DNA of 64,000 bases, from assembly GCA_025403435.1 (NCBI GenBank), contig CM046332.1:11029903-11093902 (forward strand), written 5' to 3'. This document shows, in pieces, positions 11,598-23,251 of this stretch. Both the position numbers and the translations under genes were made by a program. Position 1 is the stretch's first letter; the number at the start of each line of letters is the position of its first letter. Source of the DNA: Artocarpus heterophyllus. Its lineage: Eukaryota; Streptophyta; Magnoliopsida; Rosales; Moraceae. The notes beneath the pieces were generated by a model. That model saw only the letters and a program-made list of their open reading frames with translations. It ran no database searches and was not told where the DNA came from.

Positions 11598-12094
11598 TAA
11601 CTTAGTACTGAAACATTAAACATAGTATATGCAAACATATTCAAAATCATAACTTAACTTTTAAAATATTATGCTTTACAAGTACAAATATACTTCAAAC
11701 ATACAAAAAGCATTTAAAAATCATTTTCTTCATATTGTAACGAGGTTTAGACTTACCTGAAAACTCTCTAATGTTCCCATGTTATTCCTTTTTCCTTTTG
11801 TTAGCTTCATTTCTTATCAATTTATCTTTTCCTTACTTAACTTGTGTAACACCCACCTATTTTTATGTAACAGATCATGTTAAGTTAGTAACAACGTTAA
11901 GAAAATTTTAATAATAATTTATGTTATATGTTATGATTTATGATCTTAATGTTACTAACTATTTATTTCAAGTTCTATGACAAGTGACGACCACATGGAA
12001 TCGTTATGTTCAAGTGTTCATGTTAATTTTAATGTATGTTTAATTATGATGCAATGATGACTCGGATGTTATAATGTATGGTATTTTAAGGATA

Positions 12095-12232
12095 GTTCGG
12101 CAGGCCAGACTTTTAGGTTCGGCAGGCTAAAAAGTTTGCCAAGAATCGGCAGGCCGATGAAAACCATCGATAGGCCGAACTTCATGGAATCGGCAGGCCG
12201 AACTATGCAGTCGGTAGGGCGATGACAGCTGA
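12095..12232. repeat. Motif cluster near the 5' end of gypsy-2 5' LTR
   Basis: About six copies of TCGGCAGGCCGA, several with C-to-T or G-to-A changes (for example TCGGTAGG or GATAGGCCGA). The copy in the 3' LTR is 20601-20709. Position matches the 22-bp array of gypsy-1. Confidence 0.85.
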
Positions 12233-12540
12233 TGAGCAGTCAGCAGAAATCTCTCCAAATTTACGGTTGAGATAATTACGTTAATTGGGTGATTAATTGG
12301 TATAATTATGAATTAATTTTATCATTTAAGGAAATTAAATCATTGATTTTTGTTGATTGAATGTAATTGATAATGGTTTCCTATTTTTAAAAGGCAAAAT
12401 ATGGTAAGTGAGACTAATGGTTTTGACTTTTCCTAATCTCCTCTCCACTTTCCATGTGAAGGTAGCCTCAATTTTAGTCCAGACAGTCAGAAAATTTTGG
12501 ACATAATGGAGAGCATTAAAATTTTCTTTTTTACGTTATT

Positions 12541-12614
12541 GCTCTCTCTCTCTCTTCCTCTCACGTCTTTTCTTTCTCTATCTCTCTCTCTCGTTTTCTC
12601 TCTCACTCTCTCTT
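12541..12614 (+). repeat. CT-rich tract in gypsy-2 5' LTR
   Basis: Pyrimidine-rich (CT)n-type sequence, repeated at 21026-21101 in the 3' LTR. It lies after the 5' motif cluster. It may be a pyrimidine patch near the transcription start; this is inference only. The open frame across it is a composition effect. Confidence 0.6.
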
Positions 12615-13752
12615 ATTCACGAATGTCTTCTTTGTCTCATCCTCTATTCTCTTGCAAATATTTGAGAAATATTGAGTTTTCGTTGGATGAATTCGAAGGA
12701 ATTTGAGAAAAATTGTTTTGAGGTAAGGGTTCGTTTTTGGTTTAAATTTGAAATGAAATCTTCATGACTATCATATCTTTCTCTACAAAATCCCATTTAT
12801 TCTGAATTTTTAATATGATGTTAATATGTGTGTATGTTAATGTTCTTTCAAGTTTCAACTCATTTCATTTTCTAAATTAAGTTATGAATTTTCTACCCTC
12901 TACCACTCATAGTAAAATGTTGCTGTTTGGTTAAGATACATGAAAATATGATTTTTTGTTCAAGAGGTAAATGTGCTTTGTTTGCTACGAAATTTGGTAA
13001 GAATGTTCATGTATATTTTATGATATCGACTGCAAAGTTTGATAATGTTTTGATGAGTGAATTATATGTTATGAAATTTCTATGAGATTACGTCAAGAAA
13101 ACTATTTTTAACAATGTTAATTTTGGACTTTCATTTTATGTAATGTTTTATATGTTTAAATGATTTTATTGATGATGAAATAATTTTATAATATGGAAAT
13201 ATATGATAGTAAGATAATAGTATGAATTTTAAAATTAAATTATATGTATTTTAATTGTTAGAAAATGTTTTCAAAAGATTACTCATCTACCTTATTATTA
13301 TTGTTGGCAGATTTCATGTTTGAAATGTATGGGTTCTTTTTGATGATTATAGTTATAGATGCATGTTATGAATTATGTTTGTATGAGATAAATGTATATG
13401 TGATGTAATATGAATGAATGTTATATTTTATGATAGTAAGTATTAATTTTATTTTGTGTCTTTAAATGAATAAATGGCATGAACACGCAAAGGAACGAGC
13501 ACATCGAGACCGTGGCGTCGTCACCAAATCATATAAGGTTAAGTAAGCTAGCTTTTAAGGTAAGTACATTCTCACCTGCAACATGATGTGTTTTAAAAGG
13601 TTTGATGTTATGTTCATGATGATATTTATAATGATTTTATGATGATTTCCTTAAAGGATTTCTTATGAAAGATTTTCATGATTTAAAGTTATGCATGTTT
13701 GATTATGGCAAATTGTAAAGCATGAAAGTTACGTATATATGTATCACCTAAT

Positions 13753-13870
13753 AAGTGTTGCACACCAATGTTATGATATGATATGTTATGATGTCATGTT
13801 TGGTTTCGGATTAGCTACCCTTCTCCTATCATGACGGCGCGCCTACAATGATGATTATGGTGCAACACTT
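13753..13870. promoter_or_regulatory. Conserved LTR stem-loop, gypsy-2 5' LTR
   Basis: AAGTGTTGCAC at 13753-13763 pairs with GTGCAACACTT at 13860-13870, loop 96 bases with GGCGCGCC. The arms are perfect even though this element is old. Confidence 0.6.
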
Positions 13871-14322
13871 GGGCCCTAAGATAAAATGGAATAAGTTTGA
13901 ATATGGTCAAGTAATGAAAGATATGTTTCTATGAAATTGTGCTTAATGTACTTTTATGATATGATGATGATAATGTATATGAAATGTTTTTAAATTGTGA
14001 GAATTATATGTACTTACTAAGCTTTAGCTTATTCAAGTTTATGTCATGTTGCAGATAAGGGTAAGAAAGTCATGGATTAGGCGGAAGACATGGGAAGGCG
14101 TGTGAGCATAAAGAAAATGAATTGTAACCGAAAGAACGCCAATGAAGCAAATTTTATGATTTAAGTTATGGTTTATTATTTGAACATATTTATTTGATAA
14201 GTTTTAAGAATACAAGAACTATGTTTTAATATTTTATTTTATCATTTTAAGAATTTGATCTCCCACATTTTGAAAGTTGAATCTGTTTTATAAATTAAGT
14301 TTTTTAAAGGTTTTTGGCTTTG

Positions 14323-14535
14323 TCGGCCTGCCGAACATCATTGGTCGGCATACCGGAGTAAGAATGTTCGGCTTGCCGCTCACATTTTTGGCCTGCCGAA
14401 CTTTGAAAGTTTTTAAGCCCAGATTAGCAGAGCCTCTACCAGCCTGCTGGTTGACGAATTCCGGCCTGCCAACCATTTCGGCCTACCGAAGTCCCAAGTT
14501 CGGCCTGCCGAAGTCCCAAGTTCAGCCTGCTGAAT
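14323..14535. repeat. Motif cluster near the 3' end of gypsy-2 5' LTR
   Basis: About nine copies of TCGGCCTGCCGA or decayed forms. The orientation is opposite to the cluster at 12095-12232. The 3' LTR copy is 22809-22980. Confidence 0.85.
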
Positions 14536-14810
14536 TGTGGGAGCAAGTAGCTTTTAAATGATGTGATGTTTTTATGAGTTATGATTTTACAATTTGGTTT
14601 ATTTACTTTATTAAAGCAAGTTTATGATTAATATTAATGAGAAATTAAATTATGGATTAAGTTAATGAATGTTGTTGTAAAAAAAAAAAGTGTATGTATG
14701 GATCCTAGTTATGTTTTCCTTAACTATGTTTATATTTAAAGTTCAAATAGGTATGTAATGTATGAATGTAATGATATCTGTGATGTCCGTAAGGAGGGTG
14801 TTACAGGCTT

Positions 14811-14822
14811 TGGTATCAGAGC
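14811..14822 (+). promoter_or_regulatory. Primer-binding site of gypsy-2
   Basis: TGGTATCAGAGC, a perfect 12-base complement to the 3' end of initiator Met-tRNA, five bases after the 5' LTR. Confidence 0.92.
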
Positions 14823-15881
14823 GAATTTTCGATTACAATTCATATCGCCACACATCAATCCAAGTTCTCCAAGTAAATATGTTTTAAAAGAAGATGTTTT
14901 GATGCAAGTATGATGATAAGATTAAGGTTTAGATGTTTAACGATCAATGTTCTAGTAGTGAAAAATTGTCTCATATTAGAAGATTATTTCTAAGTTCCTA
15001 ACTCTTTTAGGAGAATTAACGATGGACGGCCACAGAAGAATACAAACGCGCACCCAGACCAACGAAAGGCTTATGACCATGATCGCTTAGTTGCAGGGGC
15101 AACTTGAGGATCAAAGAAGAGAAATTGCTGCATTAAGGGCCAACGGCTAGAATGACGATCGATGAGGCAATGATGTGCCTCCTCCTCCTCCGCAGCCACC
15201 AGTTAATGAAGTTCTAGCTCCTGTTGCTGAACCCAGAGCGGTTAATCAGGAACCCCTACTAGTCAGATGGAAGAGAGTTAAGCCAGTCGACTTCGAGGGT
15301 TCAAAGGCTCCGCTAATAGCTCAAGGATGGTTAAATATGATTGAGGCCACCCTAAGACTCATGGATTTCACAGACAATGAGAAGGTCCTCTATGCCTCGT
15401 ACTGCCTCACCATGGAGGCTAGAATTTGGTGGGATGACATCGAACAGAGCAGGAATGTTGAAGAGATGTCATGGGAAGATTTTGTTCATGAGTTCAACAC
15501 GAAGTTCTTCCATATGAACATCACAAGGAAGCATTATGAGGAGTTTGAGAGTCTGCGCCAGGGGGATATGTCAGTTACTAATGTAGTGACGAAGTTTGAC
15601 TAGCTTGCTCACCTATGCCCAGGAATGGTTATGGATGAAAATGAAAGGGTCAGAAGGCTGATCAAGGTCCTTAGGCCTGGAATTGCTGCTATCGTTGATA
15701 GGGCAAGTCCACCTAGGACTCAAGAGCAGGTTTTCATGAGAGCCCAGCATGCGGAATTCCACTTGTCTAAGCTAAGAAGGAACCAGCCTCAGTCTGGCCA
15801 GCAATATATTAATGCAAACAACCAGAATCACCCTCCACATAGGAACAACAACAACAACAACAGCAATAGCAACAACAACAA

Positions 15882-16528
15882 TGTGGCGTACCCAGCCCCA
15901 CTCAAGCCCCATGAGGCCCGTAGGTCAGCCCCCGGCATAATTAGGGCCCACTGGTCCCTCAGGGTTTTCTTTCACGTCCCTCATGGTTTAAACCTTAAAC
16001 CTCCCTTAAGAGGTTCTTATTTCCTTCATGAGTACCAATTGAGCTTACATTTTTGGCCTGCCAGACAATGATGAGTTTTTAAGCCAGATTTGTAGAGCCT
16101 CTATTGGCCTACCGGTTGAGAAGTTCCGGCCTGCCGATCATGTTCGGCCTGTCGAAGTCCCCAGTTCGGCCTGCCAAACTGTGGGAGTAAGTAAACTTTA
16201 AATAATGTGATGATTAATGAGATTTGATGTGATGTTTTTATAAGTCCTGATTTTACAACTTGGTATACCTATATTATTAAATAAGTTCATGATTAATTTT
16301 TAGTATAATTGAATAGATTATGATATGGAATGAGTTTAACAATGTGATTTAACAATGTTAAGTTGAAATAAAAAAAAATGTATGAATGGATCCTGGTTAA
16401 ATATGTTTAATTACTTTTACAATTAAAAGTATCGTTTAAGTTTTGTATTCATATATATGTTTTGAGTTAAATAAGTATGAATGTAAGAATGTAACGACAT
16501 CTGTGACGTCTGTAAGGGGGGCGTTACA
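15882..16528 (+). mobile_element. Chimeric 647-bp solo LTR inside gypsy-2 gag
   Basis: It begins TGTGGCGTACCC and ends GGCGTTACA and is flanked by the 5-bp duplication AACAA (15877-15881 and 16529-16533). The last 484 bp or so (from about 16045) align by eye with the 3' end of the gypsy LTRs, including three or four decayed TCGGCCTGCCGA motifs and the terminal CTGTGACGTC block. The first 163 bp are GC-richer and unrelated to them. No internal region is present. It could be the solo LTR of a short-LTR relative, or of a recombinant family. Confidence 0.85.
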
Positions 16529-17878
16529 AACAATAACCAGAACTGGAGGAATAACAAGAGGAAGGGCAATCCTCAAAATTAGCAGGGCCAAGACAATAGA
16601 GGCACAATGATGGTTAGCCCAATAATAATAACAGGCGGTTTCAACCATGTGCCAAATGTGGAAAGAAACATCCAGGGGAATGCCGCTTGAGGACAAACCA
16701 ATATTTTATTTGTGGCCATGAAGACCACTTTGTCAAGAACTGCCCCAAACTGATGAATGCCAATGCCCCTCAGAAAGCTCCTCCTCAAGCCCAGCTCCAT
16801 CAGATACAAGCTTCCCTTGAGGGGCCACTTATCAGTCAAGGGAGACTTGAAGCCCCACCAACGAATGCCCGCATATATGCCATGATGAAAGAACAAGTGG
16901 CTGCTGAAGCCTCCAATGTGGTCATAGGTCAGATAACAAGTTTATCTAATGATGCTTATGTTCTCTTTGATACGGGTGCTACTCATTTTTTATATCCACG
17001 TCATTTGTTAAAAAGTTAGAGGTTCTTTTAGAGCCTATGAGATAGGGATTCACTACGACACTACCCTCCGGGGAAGTGATATTATCCACACACTTTCTGC
17101 GTACAGTACCCCTATGGATTTCTGATAGGGCACTTTTCGTCGACCTCATTGTGATCGACAAGCATGATTACGATATGATTCTTGGGATAAATTTCCTGAG
17201 CAAGTACAATGCTTTTATTGAATGTCAGAAATGAAAGGTGATCTTCCATCTAGAAGGTGATCAGAAATTCATTTATGTTGGAGAGTCCAGAAAGAAACCC
17301 AACATGTTTTTATCTGCAATGAAAGCAAGGAAGTTATTAGCAAGTGGCTGCATGGGCTATCTGGCGAACATTGTAAACAAAAGCCAAGAAGAAAAGATAA
17401 GAATTGAAGATGTACCTACAGTTCATGATTATGCGAAAGTGTTTCCAGATGACCTATCAAGTCTACTGCCAAAAAGAGAAGTCGAATTCAAGATTGAGCT
17501 CACTCCAAACATCGACCTGATCTCAAAAGCACCTTACAGAATGGCCCCGGTAGAGTTAAAGGAGCTTTACATGCAATTAAAGGAGCTACATAATAAAGGC
17601 TTCGTTAGGCCGAGCTACTCACCATGGGGAGCTCCAGTTTTGTTTGTAAAGAGGAAAGATGGCTCTATGAGACTCTGCATTGACTACTAAGAGAGCTGAG
17701 CAAGGTGACAATCAAGAACAAGCACCCGTTGCCTCGAATCGATGATTTGTTTGATCAGCTCAAGGGTGCATCTGTGTTTTCAAAGATTGATCTACGGTCA
17801 GGTTATCACCGGCTAAAGATTAAAGAATGAGATATCCCCAAGACTACCTTCAGGTCAAGGCATGGTCACTATGAATTT

Positions 17879-19327
17879 GTGGTTATGCTTTTCGGTCTGA
17901 CAAATGTACCTGTGGCTTTTATGGATTTGATGAATTGGGTATTCAAGGATTTCCTTGATAAATTTGTTGTTGTGTTTATCGATGATATTCTTGTCTATTC
18001 AAAGAATCAAGAAGAACATGAGGAGCATTTAAGGATTATGCTGGAGACTTTAAGAAGACACCAACTGTATGCAAAGTTCTCCAAGTGTGAGTTTTGGCTT
18101 GATAAAGTGTCTTTCTTGGGGCATGTTATATCGAAGGAAGGGATTATGGTTGACCCTATTAAAGTAGAGGCTGTTCTCAACTGGAAGCAACTGACGAATG
18201 CAAGTGAAATAAGGAGCTTCTTGGGACTAGCAGGATATTATCGGAGATTCGTAGAAGATTTCTCCAAGATAGCAGCTCCACTCACGAATCTGACTCGCAA
18301 AGGAAAGAAGTATGAATGGACAGATGCATGCGAGAAGAGTTTTCAAGAACTGAAGAAGAGGCTAACAACGGCTCCAGTATTGGCTATTCCTAAAGGAAAT
18401 GATGGGTTCATAATTTATAGTGATGCATCCAGGATGGGCCTCGGAGCTGTTTTAATGCAAAATGAAAGGGTGATTGCTTATGCGTCAAGACAACTGAAGG
18501 ATTACGAAAAGAACTATCCTACTCATGACCTCGAGTTAGCAGCAGTCGTTTTTGCATTGAAGATATGGAGACATTATTTATATGGGGTCCAATGCAAGAT
18601 CTTCACTGATCATCAAAGTATGAAGTACTTCTTCACGCAAAGAGACTTGAACATGAGACAACAAAGATGGCTAGAGTTGGTGAAGGATTACGATTGTGAA
18701 ATCCTTTATCATCTTGGAAAAGCTAACCGAGTGGTTGATGCTCTAAGTCGGAAGTCAGTTGCCACGTTGATGTCAACGCAAGCAATGTCTCCACCTTTAA
18801 GAAGGGAAATTCTAGACTTCGGTTTGGAACTTATAGCAGGTCAGCTCTTAGCATTCTTTCTTGCTCCGACGATGTATGATGAAATTCGGAGAAAACAAGA
18901 TGAAGATGTAAGTCTTGTAAGGATTAAGCAGGAAATGAAAGAAGGAAAATGTCAAGAGTTTTTTATTGCGGATGACGGAACTTTGTACCTCAAGGACCTC
19001 TTATGTGTTCCCAATGTTGATGACTTAAGGGAAAAGATCTTGGAGGAAATTCATGACACTCCTTACTCTATTCATCTAGGTGCAACAAAGATGTATAATG
19101 ATCTAAAGGGTAACTTCTGGTGGTTTGGAATGAAACGTGATGTTGCTTTGTATACAAAGAAATGTATGACATGTCAACAAGTAAAGGCTGAACACCAGAG
19201 ACCTGGTTGTGAACTGCAGTCTATCCAAATACCAGAATGGAAATGGGAGGGTATAGCAATGGATTTCATTACCGGTTTGCCCAAAACTATGAATGGTTAT
19301 GATGCAATTTGGGTAGTTGTGGATTGA
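17879..19327 (+). pseudogene. Gypsy-2 open segment: RT palm to integrase core
   Basis: 482 codons free of stops inside the gypsy-2 pseudogene. It holds the end of the RT with FIDD at about residues 33-36, the RT thumb and connection, RNase H (SDAS and TDHQS motifs), the HHCC zinc-binding part of integrase and the first catalytic Asp (AMDF). The first ATG is internal to the RT, so this is a fragment and not a gene. It ends at a CGA-to-TGA type stop. The RNase H tail reads RVVDALSR where gypsy-1 has RVADALSR. Confidence 0.85.
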
Positions 19328-20336
19328 CTGACTAAGGCGGCGCATTTCATTCCCATCAAGATCACTTACTCTATGGAACGGTTAGTAGAACTCTATGTCA
19401 AGGAGATTGTATGACTTCACGGAATTCCCAAGTCAACCATCTCAGATCGTGATGGCATGTTCACATCTAAGTTTTGGAAGAGTGTACGGACTGCTATGAG
19501 AACCAGGCTACATTTCAGTACAGCTTGTCATCCTCAGACAGACGGCCAAACGGAGAGGACGAACTTGATTTTAGAAGATATGCTACGGGCTTGTTCTCTC
19601 AATTTTAAGACCAGTTGGTGTAAAATGTTGCCATTAGCAGAGTTTGCTTGTAACAACAGCTTCCAGGCGACAATTGGGATGGCACCATATGAAGCTCTGT
19701 ATGGGCGAAAATGCAGGTCGCCTATATGTTAGCACGAAGCTGGTGAGAAGAAGTTGATGGAAAGCGTCGACGCTGAAAAAACTAATTTTATTAACGAAAC
19801 TTCTGAGATGATAAAGTTGATAAGAAAAAGAATAGAGACCGCTCAAAGCCGTCAGAAGAGTTATGTGGACAAGAGAAGAAGACCCTTAGAATTCACTGTA
19901 GGCAAATATGTGTTTTTAAAAGTTGCACCAATGAAAGGAGTTATGAGGTTTGGGAAGAAAAGCAAATTAAACCCGAGATACATTGGTCCTTATGAAATTG
20001 TGAAGCGAATAGGCAAAGTAGCTTATCAGCTGAGGTTGCCTTCAAAAATGTCGACGATGCACGGTATGTTTCATGCCTCTATGCTTAAGAAATATATCCC
20101 GAACCCTACGCATGTGATTGAGCCACAAGTGATCTAGATACGAGAAGACTTAAGTTATGAAGAAAAGCCAGTAGAGATACTCGATCGGAAAACCAAGACC
20201 TTGAGGAATAAAGAAATTTTATTGGTCAAGGTGTTATGGCGAAATCATCAAGTTGAAGAAGCTACATGGGCACGTGAAGATGACATGATAACTAAGTATC
20301 TGCAGTTATTTTGAGTTTCGAGGACGAAACTTTTAT

Positions 20337-20350
20337 AAGGTGAGGAGAAT
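20337..20350 (+). promoter_or_regulatory. Polypurine tract of gypsy-2
   Basis: AAGGTGAGGAGAAT ends directly at the 3' LTR, 22 bp after the stop codon of the polyprotein remnant. Confidence 0.85.
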
Positions 20351-23246
20351 TGTAACACCCACCTATTTTTATGTAACGGATCATATTAAGTTACTAATGA
20401 TGTTAAGGAAATTTTAATAATAATTTATGTTATATGTTATGATTTATGATCTTAATGTTACTAACTATTTATTTCAAGTTCCATGATAGGTGACAACCGC
20501 ATGGAATCATTGTGCTCAAGTGTTCATGTTAATTTTAATGTATGTTTAATTATGATGTAATGATGACTTAGATGTTAAAATGTATGGCATTTTAAGGACA
20601 GTTCGGTAGGCCAGACTTTCAGGTTCGGCAGGCCGAAAAGTCTGCCAAGAATCGGCAGGCCAAACTTCATGCAATCGGCAGGCCGAACTGTGCAGTCGGT
20701 AGGCCAATGACAGTTGACGAGCAGTCAGCAGAAATCTCTCTAAATTTATGGTTGAGATAACTACGTTAATTGGGTGATTAATTGGTATAATTATGAATTA
20801 ATCTTCTCATTTAAGGAAATTAAATCATTGATTTTTGTTGATTGAATGTAATTGATAATGGTTTCCTATTTTTAAAAGGCAAAATATGGTAAGTGAGACT
20901 AATGGTTTTGACTTTTCCTAATCTCCTCTCCACTTTCCATGTGAAGCTAGCCTTAATTTTAGTCCAGACAGTCAGAAAATTTCTGACATAATGGAGAGCA
21001 TTAAAATTTTCTTTTTTACGTTATTGCTCTCTCCCTCTCTTCCTCTCACATCTTTTCTTTCTCTATCTCTCTCTCTCATTTTCTCTCTCACTCTCTCTTC
21101 TTCACAAATTTCTTCTTTGTCTCATCCTCTATTCTCTTGCAAATATTTGAGAAATATTGAGTTTTCTTTAGATGAAATTGAAGGAATTTGAGAAAAATTG
21201 TTTTGAGGTAAGGGTTCGTTTTCGGTTTAAATTTAAAATGAAATCTTCTTGACTGCCATATCTTTCTCTACAAAATTTTGTTTATTCTAAATTTTTAATA
21301 TGATGTTCATATGTGTGTTATGTTAATGTTCTTTTAAGTTTCAAGTCATTTTGATTTTTGTAAATTAAGTTATGATTTTTCTACCCTCTACCACTCATAG
21401 TTAAATGTTGCTGTTTGGTTAAGATACATGAAAATATGATTTTTTGTTCAAGGGGTAAATGTGCTTTGTTTGCTACGAAATTTGGTAAGAATGCTCATGT
21501 ATATGTTATGATATGGACTGCAAATTTTGGTAATCTTTTGATGAGTGAATTATATGTTATGAAATTTCTATGAGATTAGGTCAAGAAAACTATTTTAACA
21601 ATTTTAATTTTGGACTTTCATTTTCTGTAATGTTTTATATGTTTAAATGATTTTATTGATGATGAAATAATTTTATAATATGGAAATATATGATAGTAAG
21701 ATATTAGTATGAATTTTAAAATTAAAATATATGTATTTTAATTGTTAGAAAATGTTTTCAAAAGATTACTCATCTACCTTATCATTATTGTTGGCAGATT
21801 TCATGTTTGAAATGTATGGGTCGTGTTTGATGATTATAGTTATAGATGCATGTTATGAATTATGTTTGTATGAGATAAATGTATATGTAATGTAATATGA
21901 ATGAATGTTATATTTTATGATAGTAAGTATTAATTTTATTTTGTGTCTTTAAATGAATAAATGGTATGAACACGCAAAGGAACGAGCACATCGAGACCAC
22001 GGCATCGTCACCAAATCATATAAGGTTAAGTAAGCTAGCTTTTAAGGTAAGTACATTCTCACCTGCAACATGATGTGTTTTAAAAGGTTTGATGTTATGT
22101 TCATGATGATATTTATAATGATTTTATGATGATTTCCTTAAAGGATTTCTTATGAAAGATTTTCATAATTTAAAGTTATGCATGTTTGATTATGGCAAAT
22201 TGTAAAGCATGAAAGTTACGTATATATGTATCACCTAATAAGTGTTGCACACCAATGTTATGATATGATATGTTATGATGTCATGTTTGGTTTCGGATTA
22301 GCTACCCTTCTCCTATCATGACGGCGCGCCTACAATGATGATTATGGTGCAACACTTGGGCCCTAAGATAAAATGGAATAAGTTTGAATATGGTCAAGTA
22401 ATGAAAGATATGTTTCTATGAAATTGTGCTTAATGCACTTTTATGATATGATGATGATAATGTATATGAAATGTTTTTAAATTGTGAGAATTATATGTAC
22501 TTACTAAGCTTTAGCTTATTCAAGTTTATGTCATGTTGCATACAAGGGTAAGAAAGTCAAGGATTAGGTGGAGGACATGGGAAGGCGTGTGAGCATAAAG
22601 AAAATGAATTGTAACCGAAGAATGCCAATGAAGCAAATTTTATGATTTAAGTTATGGTTTATTATTTGAACATATTTATTTGACAAGTTTTAAGAATACA
22701 AGAACTATGTTTTAATATTTTATTTTATCATTTTAAGAATTTGATCTTCTGCATTTTGATAGTTGAATATGTTTTACAAATTAAGTTTTCTAAAGGTTTT
22801 CGGCTCTGTCAGCCTGCCGAACATCATTGGTCGGCATGCCGATGTAAGAATGTTTGGCCTGCCGATTACATTTTTGGCCTAACGAACTTTGAAAGTTTTG
22901 AAGCCCAAATTCCCAGAGCCTCTACCGGCCTGCTGACCATGTTCGGCCTGGCGAAGTCCCAAGTTCGGCCTGCCGAACTGTGGGAGCAAGTAGCTTTTAA
23001 ATGATGTGATATTTTTATAAGTTATGATTTTACAATTTGGTTTATTTACTTTATTAAAGCAAGTTTATGATTAATATTGATGAGAAATTAAATTATGGAT
23101 TAAGTTAATGAATGTTGTTGTAAAAAAGAAAGTGTATGTATGGATCCTGGTTATGTTTTCCTTAACTATGTTTTTTTTAAAGTTCAAATAGGTATGTAAT
23201 GAATGAATGTACTGACATCTGTGACGTCCGTAAGGGAGGCGTTACA
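20351..23246 (+). repeat. Gypsy-2 3' LTR
   Basis: 2,896 bp. Same layout as the 5' LTR: clusters at 20601-20709 and 22809-22980, CT tract at 21026-21101, inverted repeat at 22240-22250 and 22347-22357. It differs from the 5' copy by scattered substitutions and indels, including loss of some motif copies in both clusters. Confidence 0.95.
22240..22357. promoter_or_regulatory. Conserved LTR stem-loop, gypsy-2 3' LTR
   Basis: Perfect 11-bp arms at 22240-22250 and 22347-22357, as in the other gypsy LTRs. Confidence 0.6.
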
Positions 23247-23251
23247 ACTTG

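Larger units (their letters stand above)
11845..14805 (+). repeat. Gypsy-2 5' LTR
   Basis: 2,961 bp. The 5' motif cluster (TCGGCAGGCCGA-type) is at 12095-12232 and the 3' cluster in the opposite orientation at 14323-14535. A CT-rich tract is at 12541-12614. The 11-bp inverted repeat is at 13753-13763 and 13860-13870. A perfect donor-like AAG-GTAAGTA is at 13557-13566 and an acceptor-like TTGCAG ends at 14054. Outermost bases TGTAAC and GTTACA form a 6-bp terminal inverted repeat. Confidence 0.95.
15022..20314 (+). pseudogene. Gypsy-2 gag-pol remnant
   Basis: The frame starts at the same ATG as gypsy-1 gag (MDG, then TRT repeats of the coiled N-terminus). In-frame stops lie at 15088, 15148, 15163 and 15601 in gag. 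A solo LTR splits the stretch before the zinc knuckles (15882-16528). The protease motif DTGAT is followed by a one-base shift near 16985. The RT has a shift near 17689 and a stop near 17827. Further stops occur near 19325, 19411, 19730 and 20135. Several stops fit CAG or CGA to TAG or TGA, and TGG to TAG, as expected from deamination of methylated cytosine. RT, RNase H, integrase and a decayed chromodomain can still be followed in order. It cannot make a full protein. Confidence 0.93.
11845..23246 (+). mobile_element. Gypsy-2: degenerate full-length Ty3/gypsy chromovirus
   Basis: 11,402 bp on the plus strand, same family as gypsy-1. LTRs are 11845-14805 and 20351-23246, both starting TGTAACACCCACC and ending GTTACA. 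The target duplication ACTTG lies at 11840-11844 and 23247-23251. A perfect primer site (14811-14822) and a polypurine tract (20337-20350) are present. LTR copies differ by several percent on inspection, and the polyprotein has many stops, so it is older than gypsy-1. A 647-bp solo LTR interrupts gag at 15882-16528, which accounts for part of the extra length. Confidence 0.95.

Noticed and set aside
12497..12706. 69-codon frame rich in Leu and Ser, repeated at 20991-21191
   Set aside because: Translation of the CT-rich tract in the gypsy-2 LTRs.
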